64,000 bases of DNA from Fictibacillus phosphorivorans (lineage in GTDB: Bacteria > Bacillota > Bacilli > Bacillales > Fictibacillaceae): contig NZ_LRFC01000038.1 of NCBI RefSeq assembly GCF_001619875.1, forward strand, positions 310,001 to 374,000, given 5' to 3'. The translations under genes and the position numbers were made by a program. Below, one piece after another: positions 48,923 through 58,119 of this stretch (position 1 is the stretch's first letter; each line of letters begins with the position of its first letter). The notes under the pieces were generated by a model. The model saw only the letters and a program-made list of their open reading frames with translations, had not been told where the DNA came from and did not search any database.

Positions 48923-49400
48923 AAGTAGAGTGAGGAGCACTAGATTTTTAGTGCTCTTCCTTTGCACGTTAATCCTTGTGATTCCTAAAAATGTTGTGAA
49001 GATTACGATGCCGGATCGTACGATATATGAACAAGGTTCATCCTTTGCAGTGAAATGGATTCATTCAGTGGAAAAAGAAGAATGGATTGAAATGTATCAT
49101 CGCCAAGATGGCGACCTAACTCTGTATAAAACATATTTTAAGACCTTTGGGGCTGGTGTTCCATCTCAAGGGAAAGTAATAAAATCTGACAAGCCTGGGT
49201 ATGTGGCGTTTGAAATGAACCGAAAGATGAAAAACATCCTTCTGGTTGTTTCAAAGAATGTACATTCATCGGTTGCTGTCAACAAACAAGAGCTTCCTCT
49301 ATATCGGATGGTTCCATCTTATGAAGAAGTAAAAATTGAGAGCATTAGAATCCCAGCTGTTTTTTATTACGCAAATAAAATTTGGCTGAAAATGAGGTGA
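48906..49400 (+). CDS. DUF1850 family protein
   Basis: A protein of about 165 residues with one N-terminal hydrophobic helix (RFLVLFLCTLILVIPKNVVK) and an outside beta-rich domain: FAVKWIHSVEKEEWIEMYHR, FKTFGAGVPSQGKVI and the late conserved LPLYRMVPSYEEV. DUF1850 genes nearly always lie between TAXI binding proteins and fused TRAP permeases, so it is taken as a transporter accessory. The start is uncertain: ATG 48906 overlaps the previous stop by 17 nt and has no SD, while GTG 48951 is preceded by GAGGAG. Confidence 0.82.
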   Translation: MRNKSKSRVRSTRFLVLFLCTLILVIPKNVVKITMPDRTIYEQGSSFAVKWIHSVEKEEWIEMYHRQDGDLTLYKTYFKTFGAGVPSQGKVIKSDKPGYVAFEMNRKMKNILLVVSKNVHSSVAVNKQELPLYRMVPSYEEVKIESIRIPAVFYYANKIWLKMR

Positions 49401-49407
49401 ATACTGC

Positions 49408-51387
49408 ATGAGTGAAAAGACAGTAAATGAACAGGAAATACTCGAAAAATTTGACCGGGAATCTGTAACAAGGAGAGTTAAAAATTCGAAAGTAGGATTA
49501 TTTTTATCAGCATTTGCAATCATGTATTCCGTTTTCCATCTGTATAACACTTACAATCCTTTGCCTGAACTTCTGCAGCGATCTGTTCATGTAGGAATGG
49601 GGATTGCACTTGTTTTTTTAATCTATCCAGCCAGCAAAAAAGAAGACAGATCTAAAATTCCGGTTTGGGATTGGTTATTGTTCCTTCTCTCCCTTTCAAC
49701 AATCGGTTATCTATTTATGGAATATGATGACATTGTTAGAACAAGAGGAGGAATTCCAAACACGCTTGATATTATGTTTGCAGGATTGACAGTGGCTCTA
49801 GTTCTTGAAGCTGCAAGAAGAATAACCGGCTGGATTCTCCCGATTTTGTCATTGATTTTTTTAGCTTATCCTTTTATCAGTCATCTGTCTTTCATGCCAG
49901 ATCGCCTTCTTACCCGTCCATATGATCTTGGAGATATTTTTGGACAGCTGTATTTAAAAACAGATGGGATATTTTCTTCTGCTATTGGAGCATCTGTTAC
50001 CTTTATCTTTTTATTTATTTTATTCGGGGCATTTTTAGCAAAGTCTGGAATGGGGCAATTGTTTAACGATCTTGCATTGGCACTCGCTGGCAGCAAGCAG
50101 GGCGGCCCTGCAAAGGTAGCTGTTATCTCGAGCGGCTTTATGGGCAGTATTAACGGAGCAGCTGTAGCAAACGTTGTAGGAACGGGAGCCTTTACAATCC
50201 CGCTTATGAAGAAGATCGGATATGACAAAAACTTTGCGGGTGCTGTAGAGGCAAGTGCATCGGTTGGAGGACAGATTCTACCTCCGATCATGGGGGCTAG
50301 TGCGTTCATTATGGCGGAAACAACAGGTGTTAGCTATGGCACGATTGCATTAGCTGCTCTTTTACCAGCACTTCTTTATTACCTTGGTGTTATAGCACAA
50401 GTTCATTTTAGAGCGGGCAGAAAAAACTTAAGAGGCATTCCAAAAGCAGACTTGCCTCGCGTTAAAGAAGTACTAAAAGCAAGAGGCCATCTATTACTTC
50501 CTATTTTTGCGCTCGTCTACTTTTTGTACATGTCTGTTCCGATCGGCTATGCTGCACTCTATACAATTGGTCTGACCGTTCTTGTTAGTATGTTTAGAAA
50601 AGAGACAAGAATGAGCTTATCTGACATTTTAGAAGGACTTGCTGATGGTGCGAGACAATCTCTATCCGTCATGACAGCATGTGCGGTTGTAGGAATCATT
50701 ATTGGTGTGGTTAATCTTACAAGCTTTGGTACGGTGATGACGTCCTCTATCATGAGCCTTGGGCAAGGTTCATTATTACTGACACTCTTTTTTACGATGA
50801 TTGCTTCTATGATTCTTGGTATGGGGTTACCGTCTATTCCATGTTATATCATTACCGCGACAATGGCGGCACCTGCACTTGCGAATTTTGATGTACCGGT
50901 ACTTGTTGCGCATATGTTCGTATTTTATTTCGGTATTTTTGCAAACATTACACCGCCAGTAGCACTCGCAGCTTTTGCTGGAGCAGGAATTTCAGGCGGA
51001 GATCCGATGAAAACAGGGTTCCAATCTTTGAAACTAGCTATTGCAGGATTTATCGTTCCTTTCATGTTTGTTTATAATCCTGCGATGTTAATGATCGACA
51101 CGTCTAATCTTCCGATTGGGGCGAAAGAATTTCCGCTGCCTGCTACAATAGAAGTCATTATGGTCATTTTCACATCTACACTTGGCGTCATTGCGTTAAG
51201 TGCTGCTGCAGAAGGATATTTTAAGAGAGGGATGAACGTTTGGCAAAGACTAGTTTTAGGCGGTGGCGCTCTGATGCTCATCATTCCTGAACGTATGACA
51301 GACTGGATTGGACTAGTAATTGTTGCAGTGATGTTAGGATTCCAATTTTTTGTTTCCAAAAGAGAAAATCCTTCTATTTCTGTATAA
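49408..51387 (+). CDS. TRAP transporter fused permease (DctQ-DctM type)
   Basis: A 659-aa membrane protein combining the small (Q) and large (M) TRAP subunits. The first about 130 residues have four helices (for example VHVGMGIALVFLIYPASKKE), and the remaining part has about twelve with the DctM signature PxLGAxxFIMAE-like motif in GGQILPPIMGASAFIMAETT and the symmetric GMGLPSIPCYIITATMAAPA. It uses the ion gradient to import the ligand delivered by the TAXI proteins. SD AGGTG before ATG 49408. Confidence 0.93.
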   Translation: MSEKTVNEQEILEKFDRESVTRRVKNSKVGLFLSAFAIMYSVFHLYNTYNPLPELLQRSVHVGMGIALVFLIYPASKKEDRSKIPVWDWLLFLLSLSTIGYLFMEYDDIVRTRGGIPNTLDIMFAGLTVALVLEAARRITGWILPILSLIFLAYPFISHLSFMPDRLLTRPYDLGDIFGQLYLKTDGIFSSAIGASVTFIFLFILFGAFLAKSGMGQLFNDLALALAGSKQGGPAKVAVISSGFMGSINGAAVANVVGTGAFTIPLMKKIGYDKNFAGAVEASASVGGQILPPIMGASAFIMAETTGVSYGTIALAALLPALLYYLGVIAQVHFRAGRKNLRGIPKADLPRVKEVLKARGHLLLPIFALVYFLYMSVPIGYAALYTIGLTVLVSMFRKETRMSLSDILEGLADGARQSLSVMTACAVVGIIIGVVNLTSFGTVMTSSIMSLGQGSLLLTLFFTMIASMILGMGLPSIPCYIITATMAAPALANFDVPVLVAHMFVFYFGIFANITPPVALAAFAGAGISGGDPMKTGFQSLKLAIAGFIVPFMFVYNPAMLMIDTSNLPIGAKEFPLPATIEVIMVIFTSTLGVIALSAAAEGYFKRGMNVWQRLVLGGGALMLIIPERMTDWIGLVIVAVMLGFQFFVSKRENPSISV

Positions 51388-51438
51388 TTAGGAGATAGAA
51401 TTTGATAACCTAATAGAAAAAAGGCAGGAGGCAAAGAG

Positions 51439-53346
51439 ATGTTCAGACAATCAGGACTTACTATCATACTCTTTTTCTTTCTGTCTTTTTCTGTGTCTGC
51501 AAAAGAAAAAGAAGTTCTCCGTGCAGGGTATAACAGCGAGTTTCCGCCTTTTTCGTATGTGAACAAGAACGGAAAGCCAGCTGGTTTTATGATTGATCTT
51601 GCTCGTCAGATTGAGGAAGATCAGGGTATTAACCTCATTTTAATTCCTCAAAAGCCGCATGAGCTTAGCCAATCCTTGGTTGAAGGGACGACCGAATTAG
51701 CGCTTGGATTAAGCTACAATGCAGAAGCGGATAAAGTCCTTGATTTTTCAACTAGTGTCTTTACGATGTCTGATGCATTAATCGTTCTAAAAGATAATAC
51801 TGCCATTTATCAGTTTAGTGACCTTAGCCAGCAAAAAGTTGTTCTGACCGAAGATATCGCTTCAGAAGATATGCTTGCAAGCGTGCGTAAGGTTAAAACA
51901 AACATGGCTAGCTCCCAACCTGCTGCGATCAAGGTATTGGAATCAGGAAGAAGTGATGCATGGATCGGCAATCCCTGGACAGCTCGCTTTTATATGAAGA
52001 ATGATCAAATTAAGCCTTTAGATATTCGAGTATCAGCACTGCAGACTTATGAATACAGCATTGCGTTTAAAGATGGGCGTAAAGAAACACTAGTGAATTT
52101 TAATCATACGTTAGAAGCATTAAAGCAAAGTAAGGATTGGCAAACCATCTATAACAAATGGTTTAATCCTTACAAAAGCGAACAAGGGTTATCCAAAACC
52201 ATGATGTACATATTGGCATCAGTCATCCTAACCATACTCGCCATCGCCATTCTTATTACCTATTGGAACTATAGGCTTAAAAAGGAAGTTTCCAAGAAAA
52301 CAAAGGCATTAAACAGAAGCTTCGCCTTTCAAGAACAAGTGTTGAATTCTTTAGATACGGCAATTGTCTCTTTCAATAACGAGGGTTACATCCGTCTTGT
52401 TAACGACAAAGGAAAAAATTTGATAGAGCGTTTTGAAAAAGAAGAGCTTCATATGAACGATCATTGGCTTTTAAAACAACTGTGGAATCAGCTAGAGTTT
52501 CAGAATGAAGTTGTAAGAGAAGAGCTTCATTTTACTCAGAATGGAGAAGATCATACGATGGAATATGAAATTCTCCCTCTTATGAATGAGAAGCAAGAAA
52601 ACGTTGGCTGGACGGCCATTATAGAAGATGTATCAGACCGCGTTGCCCTGCAGAGGAAATTGGTTGTACAGGAGAAGTTAAAAGCATTAGGACAGTTAGC
52701 TGCCGGCATCGCTCATGAACTTCGCAATCCGTTAACATCCATGAAAGTCTTTATCGATCTCCTTCCAACAAAATTTGATAACCCAAGGTACCGTAAAGAG
52801 CTCATGAAACATGTTCCTTCTGAGATTGATCGTCTAAACGGTCTTGTAACTGATTTGCTGGACTATACAAGAAGGCAGGAGCCTGTTAAAGAATGGGTAC
52901 CGATCAAAGAACTGATTGCTACTGTCGTTCACTCCTTCCAGATTAAGCTGCCAGGTAATATCTATCATTTTAAGCTGGAAATAGATGATGACATCCAATT
53001 AAACTGTGACAAGCATCGGATCAAGCAGGTTTTTATTAATTTAGTCGCAAATGCAGTTGACGCTGTCAAAGATTCATCACAAAAGGTGATTACAATCTCT
53101 CTGCATGTGGATGACATGAACCAAAAAGCTATTTTTTCTGTTAAAGACACAGGTAAAGGGATACCGGAAATGGAGAAAGCCAATCTGTTTCAGCCTTTTT
53201 TCACAACAAAAGGAGATGGAGTGGGTCTAGGATTGTATATATCCTACAATATCATTCAGGACCATAGTGCTGAAATAGAGGTGCAATCTGTTGAAGGCAG
53301 CGGAACGCAAGTACACATACTGTTTAATAAGGAGGATGTTTCTTGA
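51439..53346 (+). CDS. Sensor histidine kinase with an extracellular SBP_bac_3 domain
   Basis: A 635-aa kinase. It has a signal sequence (about 1-20), a periplasmic-binding-protein-like domain (about 25-245; LRAGYNSEFPPFSYVNKNGK at the start), a membrane helix (about 254-276), and a PAS-like domain (about 295-405). HisKA carries the phosphorylated His426 (LAAGIAHELRNPLTSMKVFI), and the ATPase domain has FINLVANAVDAVKDS and KGDGVGLGLYISYNIIQDHS. The binding domain resembles polar amino-acid receptors and may sense the transported compound directly. It overlaps the activator gene by 4 bp, a DctB/NtrB-like pair. AGGAGG precedes the ATG. Confidence 0.92.
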   Translation: MFRQSGLTIILFFFLSFSVSAKEKEVLRAGYNSEFPPFSYVNKNGKPAGFMIDLARQIEEDQGINLILIPQKPHELSQSLVEGTTELALGLSYNAEADKVLDFSTSVFTMSDALIVLKDNTAIYQFSDLSQQKVVLTEDIASEDMLASVRKVKTNMASSQPAAIKVLESGRSDAWIGNPWTARFYMKNDQIKPLDIRVSALQTYEYSIAFKDGRKETLVNFNHTLEALKQSKDWQTIYNKWFNPYKSEQGLSKTMMYILASVILTILAIAILITYWNYRLKKEVSKKTKALNRSFAFQEQVLNSLDTAIVSFNNEGYIRLVNDKGKNLIERFEKEELHMNDHWLLKQLWNQLEFQNEVVREELHFTQNGEDHTMEYEILPLMNEKQENVGWTAIIEDVSDRVALQRKLVVQEKLKALGQLAAGIAHELRNPLTSMKVFIDLLPTKFDNPRYRKELMKHVPSEIDRLNGLVTDLLDYTRRQEPVKEWVPIKELIATVVHSFQIKLPGNIYHFKLEIDDDIQLNCDKHRIKQVFINLVANAVDAVKDSSQKVITISLHVDDMNQKAIFSVKDTGKGIPEMEKANLFQPFFTTKGDGVGLGLYISYNIIQDHSAEIEVQSVEGSGTQVHILFNKEDVS

Positions 53347-54707
53347 AGAAAGTACTCATTGTTGACGACGAACAAGCAATCTGCACAAGTTTGATGTTTG
53401 CTCTTGAAGACGAATATGAAGTTTTTACAACCACTCAGCCAGAAGAAGGTTTAAGCTTAATGGCAAAAGAAGAGATAGATGTTGTACTTCTCGATATGAG
53501 GATTAAGGATGTTAACGGACTAACCTTAATTCCTCAGATGCTTCAAGTGCAACCTGAACTTATTATCATTATGATGACGGCCTATGGAACAATTGAATCT
53601 TCTGTAACAGCACTGCAGCTCGGTGCTTTTCATTACCTAACCAAGCCAGTAAACATAGCTGAAGTAAAGGCTCTCTTAGAAAAAGGTTTACGATTCACAG
53701 CATTAAACACGGAAAGAAAAAGATTATACGATCTTGTACATCCTGCAGAATCTTACGCTGGTATTGTGGGCAAATCCTCAGAAATGAAGCGCGTATTTAC
53801 ACTCATGGAAAAAGTGAAAGATATCACTTCTAATGTCCTTATTTTAGGTGAGAGCGGAACCGGAAAAGAGCTTGTGGCAAAAGGGCTGCATGAAGAGAGC
53901 GAACGAAAAAACAAGCCCTTTTGTGTATTAAACTGTGCAGCCATTCCTGAAACATTGATGGAAAGTGAACTCTTTGGACACGAAAAAGGAGCTTTTACAG
54001 GAGCTATTCAATCAAAAGAGGGCATTTTTGAAAAAGCGCATGAAGGAACACTATTTTTGGATGAAATCGGGGAGATGCCGTTACATCTGCAGGCCAAGTT
54101 ATTAAGAATCCTTCAAAATGGCGAGGTTACGAGAATCGGTTCGACACAAACAAAAAAAGTAGATGTACGCATTCTAGCTGCAACAAACCGGAATTTGAGC
54201 GATGAAGTAAATAAAGGTCAATTCCGTGAAGACCTGTTTTATCGGCTGCATGTGATCCCGATTGAGCTGCCTCCGTTACGAAAGCGCTTAGAAGATGTTC
54301 CTTTATTGCTTGACCACTTTTTAAAGCTTTTCTGCGAAAAAATCGGCCGAGAAGTTAACGGCTTTCAGCCACAAGTGAAGGAATTATTGTATTCTTACAC
54401 CTATCCAGGAAACGTGAGGGAACTTGCTAATATTATAGAATACTCAGTAGCGATGACCGATGGAGAAATTTCTGTTGAAGATCTGCCGGCAAACTTACAG
54501 TTCATTAAAAACAAAGAAGTGGCAGCAGCAGGAAATCATCAGGAATTTTACGTACCTCCAAATTGGACACTTGAACAAATGGAAAAAGAAACGATCAGAC
54601 AGACACTTAGCCGATTGAACGGACACCGACAGCAAACCGCAGATGCACTTGGAATCAGTGAAAGAAGTTTAAGAGACAGGATCAAACGCTATTCAATCGA
54701 ACGGTGA
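53343..54707 (+). CDS. NtrC/DctD-type sigma-54-dependent response regulator
   Basis: A 454-aa activator. The receiver (1-120) has Asp51 (VVLLDMRIKD). The AAA+ domain (about 140-375) has Walker A GESGTGKELV, the sigma-54 contact loop GAFTGA, Walker B GTLFLDEIGE, and the R-finger region NGQFREDLFYRLHVIPIELP-like with Arg residues. A Fis-type HTH lies at the C-terminus (RLNGHRQQTADALGISERSL). When phosphorylated it should melt the sigma-54 promoter at 47884-47900. TTG start with AAGGAGG upstream, coupled to the kinase. Confidence 0.94.
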   Translation: MKKVLIVDDEQAICTSLMFALEDEYEVFTTTQPEEGLSLMAKEEIDVVLLDMRIKDVNGLTLIPQMLQVQPELIIIMMTAYGTIESSVTALQLGAFHYLTKPVNIAEVKALLEKGLRFTALNTERKRLYDLVHPAESYAGIVGKSSEMKRVFTLMEKVKDITSNVLILGESGTGKELVAKGLHEESERKNKPFCVLNCAAIPETLMESELFGHEKGAFTGAIQSKEGIFEKAHEGTLFLDEIGEMPLHLQAKLLRILQNGEVTRIGSTQTKKVDVRILAATNRNLSDEVNKGQFREDLFYRLHVIPIELPPLRKRLEDVPLLLDHFLKLFCEKIGREVNGFQPQVKELLYSYTYPGNVRELANIIEYSVAMTDGEISVEDLPANLQFIKNKEVAAAGNHQEFYVPPNWTLEQMEKETIRQTLSRLNGHRQQTADALGISERSLRDRIKRYSIER

Positions 54708-54724
54708 AGAAAAGGGGGGCAGGC

Positions 54725-55702
54725 ATGAAAAAATTAATACTATGTTTATGTATAGCAGTTCTTGCTTCGTGCAGTCATATGAATAGTAATGACCATCCTG
54801 CTCCTCAACGCAGCTTGGATGATAAAAAGCTATTATCCATTGCAACAGGCGGAAAAAGCGGACCTTATTACGCGATTGGGAAAGAGATGTCCCAGATTTT
54901 CAGTGAAACAGGAGAATACGCAGCAAACGTGCAATCATCAGGAGGAACTGCTGAAAACCTCTCACTCTTAAAAGAAGAAAAAGCTGAGCTAGCTTTTGCC
55001 ATGTTAGATATTGCTTCACTTGCTTATAAAGGTGAAGGTGCGTTTAAAGAACCTGCAAAGAATCTGCGCTCTTTAGCGACTCTATATACAAACGTTGTGC
55101 AAGTGGTTACGCTGCCCAAAACAGAAATCAAAAGCCTATCTGACCTTAAAGGAAAAAAAATCGGGATCGGTGCGAAAGGCAGCGGTGTAGAGATCAATGC
55201 CTTAACTATTCTAAAGGGTTACGGAATAGAACGCTTGGACATCGATGCAGAGTACCTGTCATATCGCGAATCGATTGAACAGCTGAAGAGCGGTGCGATT
55301 GATGCAGCGTTTGTAACCTCAGGATTGCCAAACCCTGCTGTTACAGAGCTTTTACAATCAGAACGTATCGTTATTTTACCAATAGAGTTAGAAAGATTAA
55401 AAACAGAGGGTATACAAACGGACTATCTAACTGACATTACGATACCTAAAGGCGTCTACCAAAACGATCAAGATATCCAAACAGTAGGTGTTCAAAATAT
55501 TTTGCTCGTATCAAAAAAATTGCCTGATCATACCGTTTACGAATTAACAAAGATCTTGAATGAAAAGAAACAAGTACTTATAGATGCTCACCCAGCGATG
55601 TCTGGATTTCATGAGGAAAACGCCGTTTATACTGGACCCATTCCCATGCATCCAGGAGCCTTAAAATTTTACAGCAAAAAGAATGTAAGACAAAATAGAT
55701 GA
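54725..55702 (+). CDS. Second TAXI family substrate-binding lipoprotein
   Basis: A 325-aa lipoprotein (LASC lipobox) of the TAXI family: SIATGGKSGPYYAIGKEMSQ, SSGGTAENLSLLKEEKAELA, LKGKKIGIGAKGSGVEINAL and AFVTSGLPNPAVTELLQ. It is a divergent paralogue of the first binding protein. It follows the activator gene after a 17-nt gap, behind AAAGGGGGG. It may deliver the same or a different ligand to the single permease, or serve as a co-receptor for the sensor kinase. No second permease is present. Confidence 0.9.
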   Translation: MKKLILCLCIAVLASCSHMNSNDHPAPQRSLDDKKLLSIATGGKSGPYYAIGKEMSQIFSETGEYAANVQSSGGTAENLSLLKEEKAELAFAMLDIASLAYKGEGAFKEPAKNLRSLATLYTNVVQVVTLPKTEIKSLSDLKGKKIGIGAKGSGVEINALTILKGYGIERLDIDAEYLSYRESIEQLKSGAIDAAFVTSGLPNPAVTELLQSERIVILPIELERLKTEGIQTDYLTDITIPKGVYQNDQDIQTVGVQNILLVSKKLPDHTVYELTKILNEKKQVLIDAHPAMSGFHEENAVYTGPIPMHPGALKFYSKKNVRQNR

Positions 55703-55733
55703 ATACGTTTTAGTGGAAATGGGGGATTTTGAG

Positions 55734-56708
55734 ATGAAACCAATTTGGCTTGGAATTGCGGCTGCCTTTTTCTTTGGGGTCACATTCATATTGAATCGTT
55801 CAATGGATTTATCGGGAGGAAGCTGGCATTGGAGTGCGGCCCTTCGCTTTTTTTACATGGTTCCGCTTTTATGGATCATTGTTTGGATGCGTGGAAACGT
55901 GCGTCCTGTCTTTCAAGAACTTAAAGCTCGTTTTGGCACGTGGTTTATATGGAGTTCAGTAGGCTTTGTGCTCTTTTATGCGCCGATCACGTATGCCGCA
56001 GGCTTTGGTGAGGCATGGCTTGTTGCGGCAACCTGGCAGATAACGATTGTCGCAGGATCTCTTCTTGTACCCTTCTTTTATGAAGGAGAAGGGAAGGGGA
56101 AGAGTAAAGCAGGCGCAACTCGGCAAAAAATACCGTTTAAAGGTCTTGGGTTTTCAGTCATCATTTTAGCAGGAGTCGCGCTCGTTCAAGTGCAAGAAGC
56201 GAACGGGGTGAACGGGTCAGCGTGGCTGAATGTTGTACTTCCGGTTTTGATCGCCGCAATCGCGTATCCGCTCGGCAACCGAAAGATGATGGTCGTTACG
56301 AACAAGCGGCTTGGTGCGTTCCAGCGCGCATTCGGCATGACCATTGCATCCATGCCGTGGTGGATCGTTCTAGCTGTAGTTGGCTGGGTCGAAAGCGGAC
56401 CGCCAACGAACGACCAGCTGTGGCAAACGTTTTTAGTCGCAATCTCCTCAGGTGTGATCGCAACGGTCCTCTTTTTTCAAGCAACAGACCTTTGTGCAAA
56501 CAACCCTGTAAAACTAGCAGGAGTTGAAGCGACGCAATCAGCTGAAATCGTTTTTGTGCTGGCCGGTGAGATGTGGCTGTTATCGATCGCGAGTCCAACT
56601 TTCCTTTCCATGTGCGGTGTTTTCATTATCATGCTGGGCATGTTTTTACACAGTTATTATGGAAAAACAGAGGTTGTACCAAAAAAATCTATGAAACTTG
56701 CAAAATGA
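55734..56708 (+). CDS. EmrE-type multidrug efflux transporter (PF13536-like)
   Basis: A 324-aa DMT-superfamily protein with ten helices in two halves: PIWLGIAAAFFFGVTFILNR, MDLSGGSWHWSAALRFFYMV and GFGEAWLVAATWQITIVAGS in the first; LNVVLPVLIAAIAYPLGNRK and GVEATQSAEIVFVLAGEMWL in the second. It matches the multidrug-resistance efflux (EmrE-like, long form) family. ATG 55734 has GGGGGA upstream. It lies about 30 nt after the TAXI lipoprotein gene, so it may be read with it, but a functional tie is not evident. Confidence 0.83.
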   Translation: MKPIWLGIAAAFFFGVTFILNRSMDLSGGSWHWSAALRFFYMVPLLWIIVWMRGNVRPVFQELKARFGTWFIWSSVGFVLFYAPITYAAGFGEAWLVAATWQITIVAGSLLVPFFYEGEGKGKSKAGATRQKIPFKGLGFSVIILAGVALVQVQEANGVNGSAWLNVVLPVLIAAIAYPLGNRKMMVVTNKRLGAFQRAFGMTIASMPWWIVLAVVGWVESGPPTNDQLWQTFLVAISSGVIATVLFFQATDLCANNPVKLAGVEATQSAEIVFVLAGEMWLLSIASPTFLSMCGVFIIMLGMFLHSYYGKTEVVPKKSMKLAK

Positions 56709-56771
56709 TGAATAAAATTATGTGAGCTGGGAATAGTAGTACTACCCCCCCTTTTTATATAGTTAATTAAG

Positions 56772-56806
56772 AACAGCCACTGCCCGTAGCAGCGGTTGTT
56801 TTTTTG
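56772..56806 (+). terminator. Intrinsic terminator of the EmrE-like gene
   Basis: AACAGCCACTGC pairs with GCAGCGGTTGTT (two mismatches) and precedes TTTTTTT. Confidence 0.8.
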
Positions 56807-56895
56807 TGCGAAAAGGAATCCGTCATATCTGTGCATAATAAGTCGGGTAAGCCACAAGAGCTCCTGTTATGGTTGAGTGGAAAGGAGGCATTCGT

Positions 56896-57765
56896 ATGGA
56901 TTCGCTTCAAAGAATGAATGACGCGCTGAATTTTATCGAGGAGAATTTGGCAGACGATATTGACTATAAGGAAGTAGCAAGGCGTGCCTATTGCTCCGAA
57001 TATCATTTTAAAAGAATGTTTTCATTTCTGGCGGGTGTTCCATTATCGGAATATATTCGCCGCAGACGTCTGACTCTAGCAGCATTTGAACTAGCGAATG
57101 GCGAAACAAAGGTTATTGACATAGCCATAAAATATGGCTACCGTTCACCAGATGCTTTTACAAAAGCGTTTCACCAGATGCACGGTGTAACCCCATCAGA
57201 GGCTCGGAGGAACGGTCATTCTCTTAAAGCATATCCGCGCATGTCCTTTCAACTATCCATAAAAGGGGGAAGTGAAATGAACTATCGCGTCATTGAGAAA
57301 GAGGCTTTTAGCATTGTGGGGTTGAAAAAACGAGTTCCTTTGATATTTGAAGGAGTAAATCCTGAAATCGCAGCCATGTGGCAAAGTCTAAACATGGACA
57401 CTATTAATAAGCTTAAGCAGATATCCAATATAGAGCCAAAGGGACTGATCAGTGCCTCCACGAACTTTTCAGAACGATTGCTTGAGAATAGTGAACTCGA
57501 TCACTATATCGGGGCGGCCACAACGAACGCATGTCCAGCTGAATTTGCTAATCTAGAGGTTGAGGCATCGACTTGGGCTGTTTTCGAAGCAGTAGGACCA
57601 TTTCCAGAAACGCTGCAAAATGTATGGGGACGAATCTATGCAGAGTGGTTTCCGTCGTCTTCTTATGAACAAACAGAAGGACCGGAAATGTTATGGAACG
57701 CGGATAAAGATACCACTTCACCAACATTTAGAAGTGAGATTTGGATACCTGTGAAGAAGAAGTGA
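56896..57765 (+). CDS. AraC-family regulator with GyrI-like ligand-binding domain
   Basis: A 289-aa regulator. Residues of about 1-105 form two HTH motifs: [20 protein letters not shown], then [20 protein letters not shown] and [20 protein letters not shown]. Residues of about 125-289 form a GyrI/SoxS-like effector (BmrR-type) domain ([20 protein letters not shown] ... [15 protein letters not shown]). The N-terminal DNA-binding part and C-terminal drug-binding part match the Rob/YdeE class. It probably senses a toxic hydrophobic compound. ATG 56896 after AAAGGAGG. Confidence 0.9.
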   Translation: MDSLQRMNDALNFIEENLADDIDYKEVARRAYCSEYHFKRMFSFLAGVPLSEYIRRRRLTLAAFELANGETKVIDIAIKYGYRSPDAFTKAFHQMHGVTPSEARRNGHSLKAYPRMSFQLSIKGGSEMNYRVIEKEAFSIVGLKKRVPLIFEGVNPEIAAMWQSLNMDTINKLKQISNIEPKGLISASTNFSERLLENSELDHYIGAATTNACPAEFANLEVEASTWAVFEAVGPFPETLQNVWGRIYAEWFPSSSYEQTEGPEMLWNADKDTTSPTFRSEIWIPVKKK

Positions 57766-58119
57766 ACGAGGGAGCATCGGGATGAAGAGGGTGATGCTTT
57801 TTCCTGGTGATGGGGTATGCTGGTTTATACGTAGGGCGGTGGTGACTCGCGGGAATGTCTGCCCGAAAGCTATTCGTTGTTTTTAGGAAAATTCCATTCA
57901 AAACGAAAGTGCAAAAAAACTTGGTGGCAAACAAGAAATAGCACATGTTACACCTCGGTCTAAGATTCAATTTGTTATTAATCAAAAACTGTTATTGCAC
58001 CTCCCTGACCGTTGAGAAATGGGTAGTCTAAATGCATTGATATGCCTTAACAAGTTTTTTAGTTAAACAAAAAAGAATATAAAAAGACCTGCATCAGTTT
58101 TTTGCAGGTCTTCTTTTAT
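57766..58119. other. Intergenic stretch with two terminators, no gene
   Basis: AGCATC/GATGCT with a T tail (57773-57803) ends the AraC-type gene. AGACCTGCA/TGCAGGTCT (58085-58111), with T-rich flanks on the minus strand, ends the subtilase gene. The 280 nt between hold no element I can identify. Confidence 0.7.
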
